From Chitinophaga oryzae (GTDB taxonomy: Bacteria; Bacteroidota; Bacteroidia; Chitinophagales; Chitinophagaceae): a stretch of DNA of 64,000 nucleotides. Positions within the stretch are counted from its first letter, which is position 1; each line of letters starts with the position of its first letter. The notes under the pieces were generated by a model. The model was not told the origin of the DNA and did no database searches. It saw nothing but the letters and a program-made list of their open reading frames with translations. The translations under genes were made by a program, and so were the position numbers. This document shows positions 27,140-35,652 of the stretch, piece by piece. The stretch is taken from NCBI RefSeq assembly GCF_012516375.2, contig NZ_CP051204.2:2976001-3040000 (forward strand), in the 5' to 3' direction.

Positions 27140-28318
27140 ATGAGCACCATCACATCACTGATCCATTCTATTCCCGTAGATCCGCAAACAGGCGCTATCG
27201 CTGTTCCCATCTACCAGACATCCACTTTTGTACAGGATGCTCCCGGCGTTAACAAAGGATATGACTATGCCCGGTCCAACAACCCCACCCGCGAAACAGC
27301 AGAAAAAATCATTGCCGGCCTTGAAGGCGGAGCGGCCGCATCTGCGTTTGCCAGCGGTCTGGCAGCCATAGACGCAGTTATCAAACTGCTGAAAGCCGGA
27401 GATGAAATTGTTGCGGTAGATGATATCTATGGCGGCGCTTTCCGTCTCTTTCATAAGGTGTACGAGAAATTCGGTATTAAAGTACACTATGTGGACACCT
27501 CCGATACACAGGCGGTATTCCAGGCCATTACGCCCAATACCCGCCTGATATGGCTGGAAACGCCCACCAATCCTACGCTGAAGATCTCCGATATCGCGGC
27601 TATCAGCCGCATCGCCAAAGCGAGCAACTGTCTGCTTTGTGTGGACAATACCTTCGCATCGCCTGTATTGCAGCAGCCGCTGGCCCTCGGCGCAGATCTG
27701 GTGGTCCACAGCGCCACCAAATACCTCGGCGGGCACAGTGACCTGATTGCCGGCGTAGTAGTCTCCAAAACACCGCAACTGGGAGAGGAGATTAAGTTCT
27801 ATCAGAATGCCTGTGGCGCCATCCTGTCGCCATTCGACAGCTTCCTGCTGATACGCGGCATCGAAACATTGCATCTGCGCATCCGCCAGCATGTGGCCAC
27901 GGCGCAGGTGATCGCTGAATACCTGGAACAGCATCCGGCGGTGGACAGGGTGTTTTATCCCGGCCTGCCTTCACATCCTGGTCACGCACTGGCGAAACAG
28001 CAAAGCAAAGGTTTCGGCGGCATCATCTCTTTTACCCTGAAAGACGACAACGCGGAAGCCGCCACGGCTTTTGTCACCCACACCCGTTACTTTAAGCTGG
28101 CGGAGAGCCTGGGCGGTATTAAAAGCCTGCTTAGTCATCCCGCTACCATGACGCATAAATCCATTCCGGCGGAAAAAAGAAAAGCTGCCGGTGTGAGCGA
28201 CAGCCTGATACGTTTATCGATAGGTCTTGAAGAAGCGAACGACCTGCTCGCCGATCTGGAGCAGGCCTTCAAACACTTACCGCAGGCCGCTTTGGCAGAA
28301 ACCGGTTTACCAGCATAG
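27140..28318 (+). CDS. metB: Trans-sulfuration PLP enzyme, probably cystathionine gamma-synthase or homoserine sulfhydrylase
   Basis: 392 residues of the Cys/Met metabolism PLP family: YDYARSNNPT, SAFASGLAAID, WLETPTNPTLKI, CVDNTFASP and the PLP lysine Lys194 in SATKYLGGHSD. C-terminal SLGGIKSLLSHPA and IRLSIGLE are also typical. The family includes gamma-synthases, gamma-lyases and sulfhydrylases; control by a SAM riboswitch argues for the methionine-synthesis direction. The last 50 bp of the gene overlap the convergent symporter gene. Confidence 0.92.
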   Translation: MSTITSLIHSIPVDPQTGAIAVPIYQTSTFVQDAPGVNKGYDYARSNNPTRETAEKIIAGLEGGAAASAFASGLAAIDAVIKLLKAGDEIVAVDDIYGGAFRLFHKVYEKFGIKVHYVDTSDTQAVFQAITPNTRLIWLETPTNPTLKISDIAAISRIAKASNCLLCVDNTFASPVLQQPLALGADLVVHSATKYLGGHSDLIAGVVVSKTPQLGEEIKFYQNACGAILSPFDSFLLIRGIETLHLRIRQHVATAQVIAEYLEQHPAVDRVFYPGLPSHPGHALAKQQSKGFGGIISFTLKDDNAEAATAFVTHTRYFKLAESLGGIKSLLSHPATMTHKSIPAEKRKAAGVSDSLIRLSIGLEEANDLLADLEQAFKHLPQAALAETGLPA

Positions 28319-29480
28319 CGGCCACGTTGTCTCCCGTCGCGTTCAGGATGGTGGCCAGCGGGTCTACCAGCGTGCCGATGACCATCAGCGGCGGGAGCGC
28401 TTCCGGTGGAAAACCATATACAGACATCACCAGCAGTTCACCGATGTAACCGCCATTGGGAATACCGCCTTCCACGATGCTGACAATGACGGTAATGCCC
28501 AGCGCCATGACGATGACGTTGACACTGTCGAACCCTTTGCCGAACATAGCGAAAACCACCGCCATCTTGATGATGGAACTGATGCTGGAGCCATCTTTGT
28601 GCAACGTGGCGCCTAACGGCACCACCACATTGCCTACAGACGCAGGCACGCCCATTTTGTGTACCGCTTCGAGGTTGGCCGGGATAGTAGCGATACTGCT
28701 GCCGGTGCCCACAGCGGTAAGGGTGGGAATGATGTTGTTTTTCCAGAAGATCTTTATTCCTTTGAAACCACCGGCTACAAAGGCGTAGAAGCTGAAACCG
28801 ACCAGGAAATAAATAGTACCGAAACCATAATAGATACCCAGTGAATGGGCGTAGGTACCGAACAGTTGTGGTCCCACAGTGCCCACCTGGTAGGCGAAAT
28901 AAGCGCCGAGCCCCAGCGGGGCCGCCTTCATGAGTAATGTCAGCAGGTCTTTCATTACCTCGTTGCCCGAATGCAGGAACCGCCGGAAAGAGGCACCCCG
29001 TTCTCCCGCCCGCATGGCGGCCATCCCGGTTAATACAGAAAAGATAATAAACGGCAGCATGTTCCTGCGGGAAAGCAATTCATAAAACTCGCTGACAGTG
29101 AGCAGGCGGGTGAGCTGGTCCCCGAAAGTTCCGGTGCTGCCGGGTTCGGCAATCGGTGCCAGCACCACTTTTTGATGAATAGGAAATACCCATACGGCAA
29201 CGATAGTCAGGAAAGCGGCGATAAGCAGCGTACTCAGAAATACGAGCGACATCACGCCCAACACCCTGCCCAGCCGGTGCGATGCGTCGATATGCGCGAT
29301 AGCGGAGGCAATGGCAAAAAATACCAGCGGTATGACAGCGGTAAACAAAAGGTTCAGAAAAATATCACCGACAGGTTTGATGATCTCCACACGGGGACCC
29401 AATAGCAGTCCGGCGACGGAACCGGCGATAATTCCGCCCAGCAGCCAGAATATACCACGGTAGTTTTTGAGGACTTCCAT
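28269..29480 (-). CDS. Dicarboxylate/amino acid:cation symporter (DAACS family)
   Basis: 403 residues with about eight membrane helices. Family marks are FLNLLFTAVIPLVFFAIASAI, the serine-rich re-entrant region (TAVGTGSSIATIPANLE), GVPASVGNVVVPLGATLHKDGSS and LVDPLATILNATGD near the C-terminus, where the Asp residues of GltP/GltPh bind substrate and Na+. Import of glutamate, aspartate or C4-dicarboxylates is expected. Its last 16 codons and stop are read from the antisense of metB. Confidence 0.93.
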   Translation of the reverse strand: MEVLKNYRGIFWLLGGIIAGSVAGLLLGPRVEIIKPVGDIFLNLLFTAVIPLVFFAIASAIAHIDASHRLGRVLGVMSLVFLSTLLIAAFLTIVAVWVFPIHQKVVLAPIAEPGSTGTFGDQLTRLLTVSEFYELLSRRNMLPFIIFSVLTGMAAMRAGERGASFRRFLHSGNEVMKDLLTLLMKAAPLGLGAYFAYQVGTVGPQLFGTYAHSLGIYYGFGTIYFLVGFSFYAFVAGGFKGIKIFWKNNIIPTLTAVGTGSSIATIPANLEAVHKMGVPASVGNVVVPLGATLHKDGSSISSIIKMAVVFAMFGKGFDSVNVIVMALGITVIVSIVEGGIPNGGYIGELLVMSVYGFPPEALPPLMVIGTLVDPLATILNATGDNVAAMLVNRFLPKRPAVSV

Positions 29481-29627
29481 AAAAGGAAATTTATTACCCC
29501 CGAAAGCTAGTACATTTCACTCATATTATTTAAATATGAATTTCAGCAGTTTGTCACAACGCCGGCGCCTATACGTGTAACCTTTTCTCCCTTTTGATTG
29601 TTACACTATCAAACCAACATCGACCAT

Positions 29628-29957
29628 ATGAAATGTTTGTTACTGGGTTTATTATTACCGTTGTGTTTTTCGGCGCAGAAAAAATACTATACCGTAGGAG
29701 AAGTCCTGAAATATGCGCGCCAGCTGACGACAGACAGCGTAACGGTAAAGATCCGGGGATATATTACCGGCAAGGTCGGTAAGTCCACTTATCTGCTGGA
29801 AGACCGCACGGCGGAGATACGGGTGGACATCGCCGATAAGTACCTGCCGGGCAAGCCTTTCAGCGACCGGGAAGAGGTGATCGTGGAAGCGCTGGTGCAA
29901 TATGAAATAAACAGGCCGGTCACCCTGACGGCTAACCGGCCTGTAACGCATGATTAG
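29628..29957 (+). CDS. Small exported OB-fold protein
   Basis: 109 residues from the ATG at 29628, chosen for the signal peptide (MKCLLLGLLLPLCFSAQ). The mature part (TVGEVLKYARQ, VTVKIRGYITGKVGKSTYLLEDRTAEIRVDI) is a short OB fold like YdeI/YgiW proteins or the nucleic-acid-type OB domains of Bacteroidota. Ligand unknown. Convergent with the TauE gene (11 bp gap). Confidence 0.65.
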   Translation: MKCLLLGLLLPLCFSAQKKYYTVGEVLKYARQLTTDSVTVKIRGYITGKVGKSTYLLEDRTAEIRVDIADKYLPGKPFSDREEVIVEALVQYEINRPVTLTANRPVTHD

Positions 29958-29968
29958 ACAGATGCTGA

Positions 29969-30949
29969 TTACAATATCTTAAATACAAAGGTGTAGATAC
30001 TCTTGATGCTGGCGGCGATCACGATAAGCGATACGGCCATCATAATGGTTTTGGCAGAAATTTTATTGGACACCCTGGCTGCGATAGGCGATGCCACCGC
30101 GCTGCCGATCACCAGTCCAAGCACCGCATCCCAGTGAACATGGGAGAGGGCCGCCACAAAGGTGAGAGAGCTGAGCATGGCGATAAAAAAACGGGTAGCC
30201 TTTACCGTGCCGAGTGAAAAACGCGGATGCCTGCCGCCGGCAATCAGCGAAGACAACACGATGGACCCCCATCCGCCGCCGCCGATGGCGTCGATGAAGC
30301 CACCGCCAAAGCCCAGTAACCCGATACGCTTTATTTTCTTCCCGGTTTTCCGCGCACGCTGCGCCTGAATCGCCCTTTTGAAGATCACGGAGCCCAGGAT
30401 CAGGGTGTACAGCGACACTACCGGTTTGGTATACATCGAATAATGCTCGAGGGAGGAGAGGAGGTAGGCGCCGATCACAGCACCGGTGATACCGGGAATG
30501 ATCAGGATTTTAAACAGCTTTTTGTTGACATTGCCCATTTTGAAGTGCATCCATCCGGCGATGCCGTTGCTGAGGATCTCCGAAATATGCACCGCCGTGC
30601 TGGCTGAAGCAGGCGGGATGCCCATGCTGAGGGAGAAGGTGGTGGAGGTAATACCGTACGACATGCCGATCGCCCCATCGATCATGGCAAACAGGAAGCC
30701 TGCTGCCAGGAAATAATAAAAGGTGGGCGGCACATCTTCCACATGCACCCTGAACTCCGGCACCAGGTACCATACCAGGACCAGTGTGACCACCAGGAGC
30801 AGAATGCCCGTTAACCAGTAAATCCATCGCTGCTTTTTAACCGCGGCGGCAGTATCGCCGCCTGTCACCGCCCCGCCAACCAGCAAGGGCTTCAATGCCG
30901 CTTCTTCCGCAGGCACCGTGGTGACCAGTGAAGTTGTTTCTTTCTCCAT
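29969..30949 (-). CDS. TauE/SafE-family sulfite/anion exporter
   Basis: 326 residues. After a cytoplasmic N-terminus come about eight helices with the family repeats IDGAIGMSYGITSTTF and GFGGGFIDAIGGGGWGSIV, each a glycine-rich half-site. The family exports sulfite, sulfoacetate or related sulfur anions. It shares its upstream region with the divergent CNNM gene and the large palindrome. Confidence 0.9.
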   Translation of the reverse strand: MEKETTSLVTTVPAEEAALKPLLVGGAVTGGDTAAAVKKQRWIYWLTGILLLVVTLVLVWYLVPEFRVHVEDVPPTFYYFLAAGFLFAMIDGAIGMSYGITSTTFSLSMGIPPASASTAVHISEILSNGIAGWMHFKMGNVNKKLFKILIIPGITGAVIGAYLLSSLEHYSMYTKPVVSLYTLILGSVIFKRAIQAQRARKTGKKIKRIGLLGFGGGFIDAIGGGGWGSIVLSSLIAGGRHPRFSLGTVKATRFFIAMLSSLTFVAALSHVHWDAVLGLVIGSAVASPIAARVSNKISAKTIMMAVSLIVIAASIKSIYTFVFKIL

Positions 30950-31045
30950 TTAAAAAAAATATGCCAGCCAAATTCTTCACAAAATACATAAACTCTATGA
31001 AATTAGTAGACTATTTCGAAAATTTTTTTGCCACCGGTTCTCGTC

Positions 31046-31283
31046 AGTTCCCGCCAGTTCTCGCAAAGCACGCAAAGGAGCAAAGAGCGCAAAGAACAAT
31101 ATAAGCGAGCAGAGAAAGCAAAGGAGCGAAGACCAAAGAGACCAAAGCAAGATAGACCAAAGCAATATAGACTAAAGCAAGATAGACCAAATTTGATCTC
31201 CGCTCCTTTGCTTTCTTATTTAATCTTAAAAAATCTTTGCGCTCTTTGCTCCTTTGCGTGCTTTGCGAGAACTGGCGGGAACT
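31046..31283. repeat. Large nested inverted repeat (238 bp) with internal 15-bp tandem repeats
   Basis: The outer arms are perfect over 50 bp (31046-31095 against 31234-31283) and consist of CGCAAAG-type units about 8-9 bases apart. An inner perfect pair of 15 bp (GAAAGCAAAGGAGCG at 31114-31128 against 31201-31215) is nested inside. Between the inner arms AGACCAAAGCAAGAT-like units repeat with period 15 (about 31133-31195). It fills most of the 410-bp gap between divergent tauE and the CNNM gene. It has no ORF, target-site duplication or transposase that I can see. Confidence 0.9.
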
Positions 31284-31326
31284 CCATGCTTTGCGAGAAA
31301 AACAGACGCATAAAAATTGATTTACC

Positions 31327-31334
31327 TATATTTG
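31327..31334 (+). promoter_or_regulatory. Promoter -7 box TATATTTG of the CNNM gene
   Basis: Exact TAnnTTTG match 25 nt before the ATG and 43 bp after the palindrome. Confidence 0.55.
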
Positions 31335-31359
31335 GGGTTGCGAACCAATTACCACATTC

Positions 31360-32646
31360 ATGCTTTTGCAGGTTTTTCTGACTTGTTTTCTAGTTTTATT
31401 AAATGGATTTTTTGTAGCGGCGGAATTTGCCATCGTGAAAGTACGTTCTTCACAGATCAACAGCAAAGGCGGCCTGAACAGGGCCACAGCAGCGGCCAAA
31501 CACATCCTGGGCAATCTCGACGGCTATCTGGCGGCCACACAGCTGGGCATTACCCTCGCCTCCCTCGGCCTCGGCTGGGTGGGAGAGTCTGTGGTAACTA
31601 CCCTGATACTCCGCCTGATGGACACCCTCCATATCCGGATGGCGGAAAGTACGGCGCATAATATCGCCGTTCCGGTCGCTTTTCTCACCATCACCATACT
31701 GCACATCGTTTTCGGTGAACTGGCCCCCAAATCGATGGCCATCCGCAAACCGCTGCCTACCACGCTGACGGTAGCCCTGCCGCTGCGGTTCTTTTTCGTG
31801 ATTTTCCGGCCGTTTATCTGGCTGCTCAACGGCCTGGCCAACAGTATCCTCCGGCTGATCGGCCTGGCGCCGGCAGGCGAGTCAGAAATCCATTCTGAAG
31901 AGGAACTGAAACTCATCATCTCGGAGAGCCAGGAAGGAGGCGCCATCGAGGAAACCGAACGCGAACTTATCCAGAACGTGTTTGAATTCGACGACAGCCG
32001 CGTAAAAGAAATTCTGACCCACCGGAAAGACATTTCTGCGCTCGATATCACCAAACCCTTCGAGGAACTGATAGACCAGGTGATCAAAGACGGCTATTCC
32101 CGTTACCCGGTATACAGCAATACCCTCGATGAACTGAAAGGGGTTATTTATACCAAAGACCTCGTTAAAGGCGTCCTCGAAAAAACGCTGACCAACATAC
32201 AGGATATCCTCAAACCCTGCTTCTACGTGCCGGATAGCATGAAAATCAAGGACCTGCTCCGTACTTTCCAGAGCCAGCGCCTGCAAATGGCCGTGGTGAC
32301 CAACGAATTCGGCGATACGGAAGGTATCGTGACCATGGAAGACATCCTGGAGGAACTGGTAGGCGATATCCAGGACGAACATGACCAGGAAACGCCCATC
32401 GTAGAGAAAAAGGACGAAAACACCTACCTGGTGGATGCCCACGAATACATCGCAGATATTAATGAACTGCTGCCGGTACCGCTGCCGGAAAGCGAACATT
32501 ATGAGACGCTCTCCGGTTTAATCAACTATATCCACGGTAACATCCCTAAAGAAGGCGAAGTATTGGTAATGGAAGATTATGAAGTGTTGATTCTCAAGAT
32601 GTTCCGTAGCTCAGTTGAAAAAGCGCGTTTAAAGTTGATCCGATAA
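31360..32646 (+). CDS. CNNM/HlyC-CorC family transporter-like membrane protein
   Basis: 428 residues. DUF21 membrane domain (1-200: GFFVAAEFAIVKVR, LGITLASLGLGWVGE, HIVFGELAPKSMAI), two CBS domains (about 205-335: VKEILTHRKDI, YSRYPVYSNTLDELKGVIYTKDLV, MAVVTNEFGDTEGIVTMEDILEELVGDI) and the CorC_HlyC domain (about 345-428). Linked to Mg2+ or Co2+ efflux. Followed at 11 bp by the pirin gene, so an operon is likely. Confidence 0.93.
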   Translation: MLLQVFLTCFLVLLNGFFVAAEFAIVKVRSSQINSKGGLNRATAAAKHILGNLDGYLAATQLGITLASLGLGWVGESVVTTLILRLMDTLHIRMAESTAHNIAVPVAFLTITILHIVFGELAPKSMAIRKPLPTTLTVALPLRFFFVIFRPFIWLLNGLANSILRLIGLAPAGESEIHSEEELKLIISESQEGGAIEETERELIQNVFEFDDSRVKEILTHRKDISALDITKPFEELIDQVIKDGYSRYPVYSNTLDELKGVIYTKDLVKGVLEKTLTNIQDILKPCFYVPDSMKIKDLLRTFQSQRLQMAVVTNEFGDTEGIVTMEDILEELVGDIQDEHDQETPIVEKKDENTYLVDAHEYIADINELLPVPLPESEHYETLSGLINYIHGNIPKEGEVLVMEDYEVLILKMFRSSVEKARLKLIR

Positions 32647-32657
32647 AAGATTGCCAT

Positions 32658-33521
32658 ATGGAAAAGAAAATCCTGCACGTCATCGAAGGCCGGGAAAAAC
32701 ACATCACCGACACCGAAGTAGTAAGACAACCGCTGCCTTCCATGCAGTTCCGCTTTGCCAGCCCTTTTATTGTGCTGCACCATATGCCGGCAAAATACTA
32801 TGAGCCGGGCGCTCCGGCGGAACGGCTGCACCCGCATCCGCATCGCGGGTTTGCGCCGGTGACCTTCATGCTGCAGGGACAGGGCTATCATCGCGACAAC
32901 GCAGGCAACGCCATGACCGTTACCGCCGGCGATGTGCAGTGGATGTTCGCCGGTAAAGGCATCCTCCACAGCGAAGGCCCCTCCGAAGATTTTCTCCGTA
33001 AAGGCGGCAACTATGAACTGCTGCAGTTATGGTTCAATGCACCCGCCGCCCGCAAAGGCGACGATCCCTACTATCAATATGTAAAAGGCGCAGATATGCC
33101 GCCCGTGGCGCAGGCCGACGGGGTGCAGCTGTCGCTCGTCAGCGGTGACTACGAAGGTAAAACCGGTCCGCTGCAAAACTTCACCCCCATCATCGCCATC
33201 TGGGGCAACATTAACGCCGGGAAGACTGTCACCCTCAAAGCTACGCCGGGATACTGGACACTGCTGTACGTGGTGGACGGACAACTCACGGTCAACGGCA
33301 CGGCGGTTAATGGTTATCACCTCGTGATCTTCGACAAAGAAGACGCCGCTGAAGACATACAGATCTCCTGCAGTGAAACGGCCCGCATCCTTTATCTCTG
33401 CGCTGAACCGATCAACGAGCCGGTGGCGGCGAAAGACAACTTTGTCATGAACACGGCCACAGAAGTGGACCAGGCGATCGCGGATTATAAAAATGGGCTC
33501 TTCGGTACCCTGGAAGCGTAA
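32658..33521 (+). CDS. Pirin-family bicupin
   Basis: 287 residues. N-terminal cupin with the metal ligands in HPHPHRGFAPVTFMLQG, GDVQWMFAGKGILHSEGP and LLQLWFNAPA; second cupin (about 175-260) with LLYVVDGQLTVNG. Some pirins act as quercetin dioxygenases, others regulate metabolic enzymes; the role here is open. Confidence 0.93.
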   Translation: MEKKILHVIEGREKHITDTEVVRQPLPSMQFRFASPFIVLHHMPAKYYEPGAPAERLHPHPHRGFAPVTFMLQGQGYHRDNAGNAMTVTAGDVQWMFAGKGILHSEGPSEDFLRKGGNYELLQLWFNAPAARKGDDPYYQYVKGADMPPVAQADGVQLSLVSGDYEGKTGPLQNFTPIIAIWGNINAGKTVTLKATPGYWTLLYVVDGQLTVNGTAVNGYHLVIFDKEDAAEDIQISCSETARILYLCAEPINEPVAAKDNFVMNTATEVDQAIADYKNGLFGTLEA

Positions 33522-33570
33522 TTAACGTACAGCCATTCTCGTTACAGAATAATGCACTAACTTTAACAGT

Positions 33571-34242
33571 ATGATCCCATGGACGGAAATACTGTTAAGG
33601 CTTGCGCTTGCCGCAGTGTTCGGCGGTATGATAGGGCTGGAACGGGAACGTAAAGACTGGGCTGCCGGTTTACGTACCCATATGATGGTGTGCGTAGGCG
33701 CTGCTCTCACCATGATGGTGTCCGCCTATGGTTTTGAAGATATTCTTGGCAGGCCGGACGTAGTACTGGACCCCTCCAGGGTAGCGGCGCAGGTCATCAG
33801 CGGCATCGGCTTCATCGGCGCAGGCACTATCCTATTTCTGAAAGAAGGGGTCATCAGGGGGCTTACCACTGCCGCAGGGCTCTGGACGGTAGCCGCTATC
33901 GGACTGGCCACCGGCGGCGGGATGTATTTCGCGGCACTGATCGCCACCATGATCGCACTGATTATCCTTTGGGCATTGCAACCCATCGAAAAAAGATTTC
34001 TCTCCCGCTTTGAACACAAAAGCATCCGCATCGTCACCTACGAAAGAAGTAAATCGGTAGAACTGATCGACAAGCTTTTCAACAACAACACATTCACCAT
34101 CACCGCCTGTAATATTGAACAGACAGATACCCTCTTCCTGCTGAGTATTCGTTTCAAAAACCTGGATAAAGCCACCCTTGCCGCCCTGGTAGCGGATATT
34201 CAGGCAGACAACGGTGTGAAGGAAGTTTCCTGGAGCGCATAA
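33571..34242 (+). CDS. MgtC/SapB-family protein
   Basis: 223 residues. Membrane part (1-140) with the MgtC signatures FGGMIGLERERKDWAAGLRTHMMVCVGAAL, QVISGIGFIGAGTI and GLTTAAGLWTVAAIGLATGGG, then a C-terminal ACT-like domain (about 150-220). MgtC proteins act in Mg2+ homeostasis and modulate the F1Fo ATPase in pathogens. With the CNNM gene upstream this suggests a divalent-cation homeostasis group. Confidence 0.92.
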   Translation: MIPWTEILLRLALAAVFGGMIGLERERKDWAAGLRTHMMVCVGAALTMMVSAYGFEDILGRPDVVLDPSRVAAQVISGIGFIGAGTILFLKEGVIRGLTTAAGLWTVAAIGLATGGGMYFAALIATMIALIILWALQPIEKRFLSRFEHKSIRIVTYERSKSVELIDKLFNNNTFTITACNIEQTDTLFLLSIRFKNLDKATLAALVADIQADNGVKEVSWSA

Positions 34243-34265
34243 AAAAGCCCTGACATTGTCAGGGC
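34241..34265 (-). terminator. Terminator for the lysine-rich protein gene
   Basis: 8-bp stem GCCCTGAC/GTCAGGGC (34247-34254, 34258-34265), 3-base loop, and a T6 run on the minus strand that overlaps the mgtC stop region. Confidence 0.75.
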
Positions 34266-34274
34266 GAAAGTACG

Positions 34275-34553
34275 TTACATGATCGAGTCCTTTTTGTAGG
34301 TGCTATCCCGGTGATGTTTTTTCATGTCTTTCTTCATCTCTTTCTTCTCTTTCTTCGCTTTTCGCGCAGGACTGATAGTATCCCTCATCTTAGGCGGAAG
34401 GGTGTCCTGCCGCAGCTCCTGGTACCCGGCCTGTGCCACCAGCTCATCCTGGTTCATGGGATTAGCCTGTACGGTGCGGTCAGCGTTGCCCTGGAACAGA
34501 AAGAATACAAACAATACGATCATGAGTCCGATTGTAGCAGGAAGGTTCTTCAT
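34275..34553 (-). CDS. Small exported lysine-rich protein, unknown
   Basis: 92 residues from the ATG at 34553 (signal or anchor MKNLPATIGLMIVLFVFFLFQG). The mature part ends in a strongly basic tail (KAKKEKKEMKKDMKKHHRDS). It has its own terminator. No family recognised; the tail could bind nucleic acid or anionic polymer. Confidence 0.5.
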   Translation of the reverse strand: MKNLPATIGLMIVLFVFFLFQGNADRTVQANPMNQDELVAQAGYQELRQDTLPPKMRDTISPARKAKKEKKEMKKDMKKHHRDSTYKKDSIM

Positions 34554-34723
34554 AAAATCTGTTTTTGTCTGAAAACAGGTGACCAATATCATGCTGAAAT
34601 TTATAATCCCCCAAAGGATGACGATAAGCTATTGAGAATGACCTGTTGTGACAAGCAAACCCAAACATGATTACAGGGACCGGTCCGGCCCATAGTGTGG
34701 ATTTTGACCGTCATTCAGGGGAA

Positions 34724-34741
34724 CCGCCGAGACAATGGCGG
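34724..34741. other. GC-rich hairpin in an unassigned 277-bp spacer
   Basis: CCGCC (34724-34728) pairs with GGCGG (34737-34741). The region 34660-34800 is GC-richer than other spacers and contains GGGGAACCGCC and GAGCTGTAAAACCGCTG, loosely like a corrin riboswitch core, but no B12-box was found. It may be a leader or small RNA before the plus-strand genes. Confidence 0.25.
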
Positions 34742-34830
34742 AGCTGTAAAACCGCTGTCAGTCGCCAATACGCTACTAAGGCACTGCATTTGTGACCCTT
34801 CCTGTATTACTCACCTCAAAATACTGGTTT

Positions 34831-35007
34831 ATGAAAAGTACAAGAAGTGAAAACACCCATCAGAGCAAGCAGATGCCTTTGAGCAAACTGCCCAAACCTG
34901 AAATCCGCGATAACCTCGACAGCCGTAAAAATGAAGAGCAGGATTTTAAAGGTTCAGATACCACCCATAATCGAAAGGAACACAAATCGGTCAAACACAA
35001 AAAATAA
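34831..35007 (+). CDS. Small hydrophilic protein of 58 residues
   Basis: Starts at the ATG at 34831. Almost entirely polar and charged, with a central SKLPKPEIRDNLDSRKNEEQ segment; probably disordered. Its stop lies 3 bases before the next start codon, so it is the first gene of a two-gene unit with the PliI-like gene. No function can be assigned. Confidence 0.5.
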   Translation: MKSTRSENTHQSKQMPLSKLPKPEIRDNLDSRKNEEQDFKGSDTTHNRKEHKSVKHKK

Positions 35008-35010
35008 AGT

Positions 35011-35646
35011 ATGTTGAAGCATATAAAATATTGGCTGGCATATGGCTGTTTAGCCGCCGGCTTCGCCGCCTGTAACCAAATGACAGAACAAAAGGCCAAT
35101 CAGCAGGACCAGGCGAACGACACCACCAGAGCGCCCACGCCTGCGCCAAGGGAAGACAGGCCTACTTTTAAGCTGGATACAACGTATAAAGATTACCGCT
35201 TCAGCATCTCCACCCGGGGAGATGCCACACTGCGCAATTTGTATGTAGGCATCGGCACCATTAAAGATTCTACCCGGATGGATACCATCATTGAAAATGA
35301 TATCAAGGGAAACGTCGGTGGGGTAGCAATGGCAGATCTCGACAAAGACGGTCAGCCCGAGGTGTATGTCTTTAGTACTTCAGGCGGCGCCGCCCTGAAC
35401 GGAAGAGTATACGGCCTCGTCATCCAAAAGAAAGGAGCGCTGAAAATTAATACCAGTGAGATTGACACCCTAAATGTCAAAGACTACCAGGGAAGGGATT
35501 CCTTTTATGTTCAGCATAATGAGCTGGTACGTACATACCCCGCTTTTGAAGAAGGCCAGCGCAACACGCTGACAACGGATACACGTAAAACCATCCGGTA
35601 CAAGCTGGTAAAATCCGGTAACGGCTATACGCTGAAAACCCAATAA
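35011..35646 (+). CDS. PliI-type lysozyme inhibitor lipoprotein
   Basis: 211 residues with lipoprotein signal (LAAGFAAC, Cys21) and a Thr/Pro-rich linker. The mature domain follows the PliI pattern: VAMADLDKDGQPEVYVFSTS, a short glycine-rich loop and YGLVI, then YQGRDSFYVQHNELVRTYPAF and KTIRYKLVKSG at the end. PliI proteins bind and block invertebrate-type lysozyme. A surface-exposed or periplasmic role against lysozyme from hosts, prey or neighbours is inferred. Confidence 0.75.
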   Translation: MLKHIKYWLAYGCLAAGFAACNQMTEQKANQQDQANDTTRAPTPAPREDRPTFKLDTTYKDYRFSISTRGDATLRNLYVGIGTIKDSTRMDTIIENDIKGNVGGVAMADLDKDGQPEVYVFSTSGGAALNGRVYGLVIQKKGALKINTSEIDTLNVKDYQGRDSFYVQHNELVRTYPAFEEGQRNTLTTDTRKTIRYKLVKSGNGYTLKTQ

Positions 35647-35652
35647 TTATTT

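Noticed and set aside
31046-31283. Insertion sequence or MITE
   Set aside because: No transposase, no target-site duplication and the arms are simple short-period repeats. Kept only as an unexplained palindrome.
34700-34790. Cobalamin riboswitch
   Set aside because: Some core-like words are present, but the B12 box, the usual long peripheral stems and a cobalamin or transport gene downstream are missing.
34831-35646. Toxin-antitoxin pair
   Set aside because: The second protein is a lipoprotein with a PliI pattern and the first has no antitoxin or toxin features.
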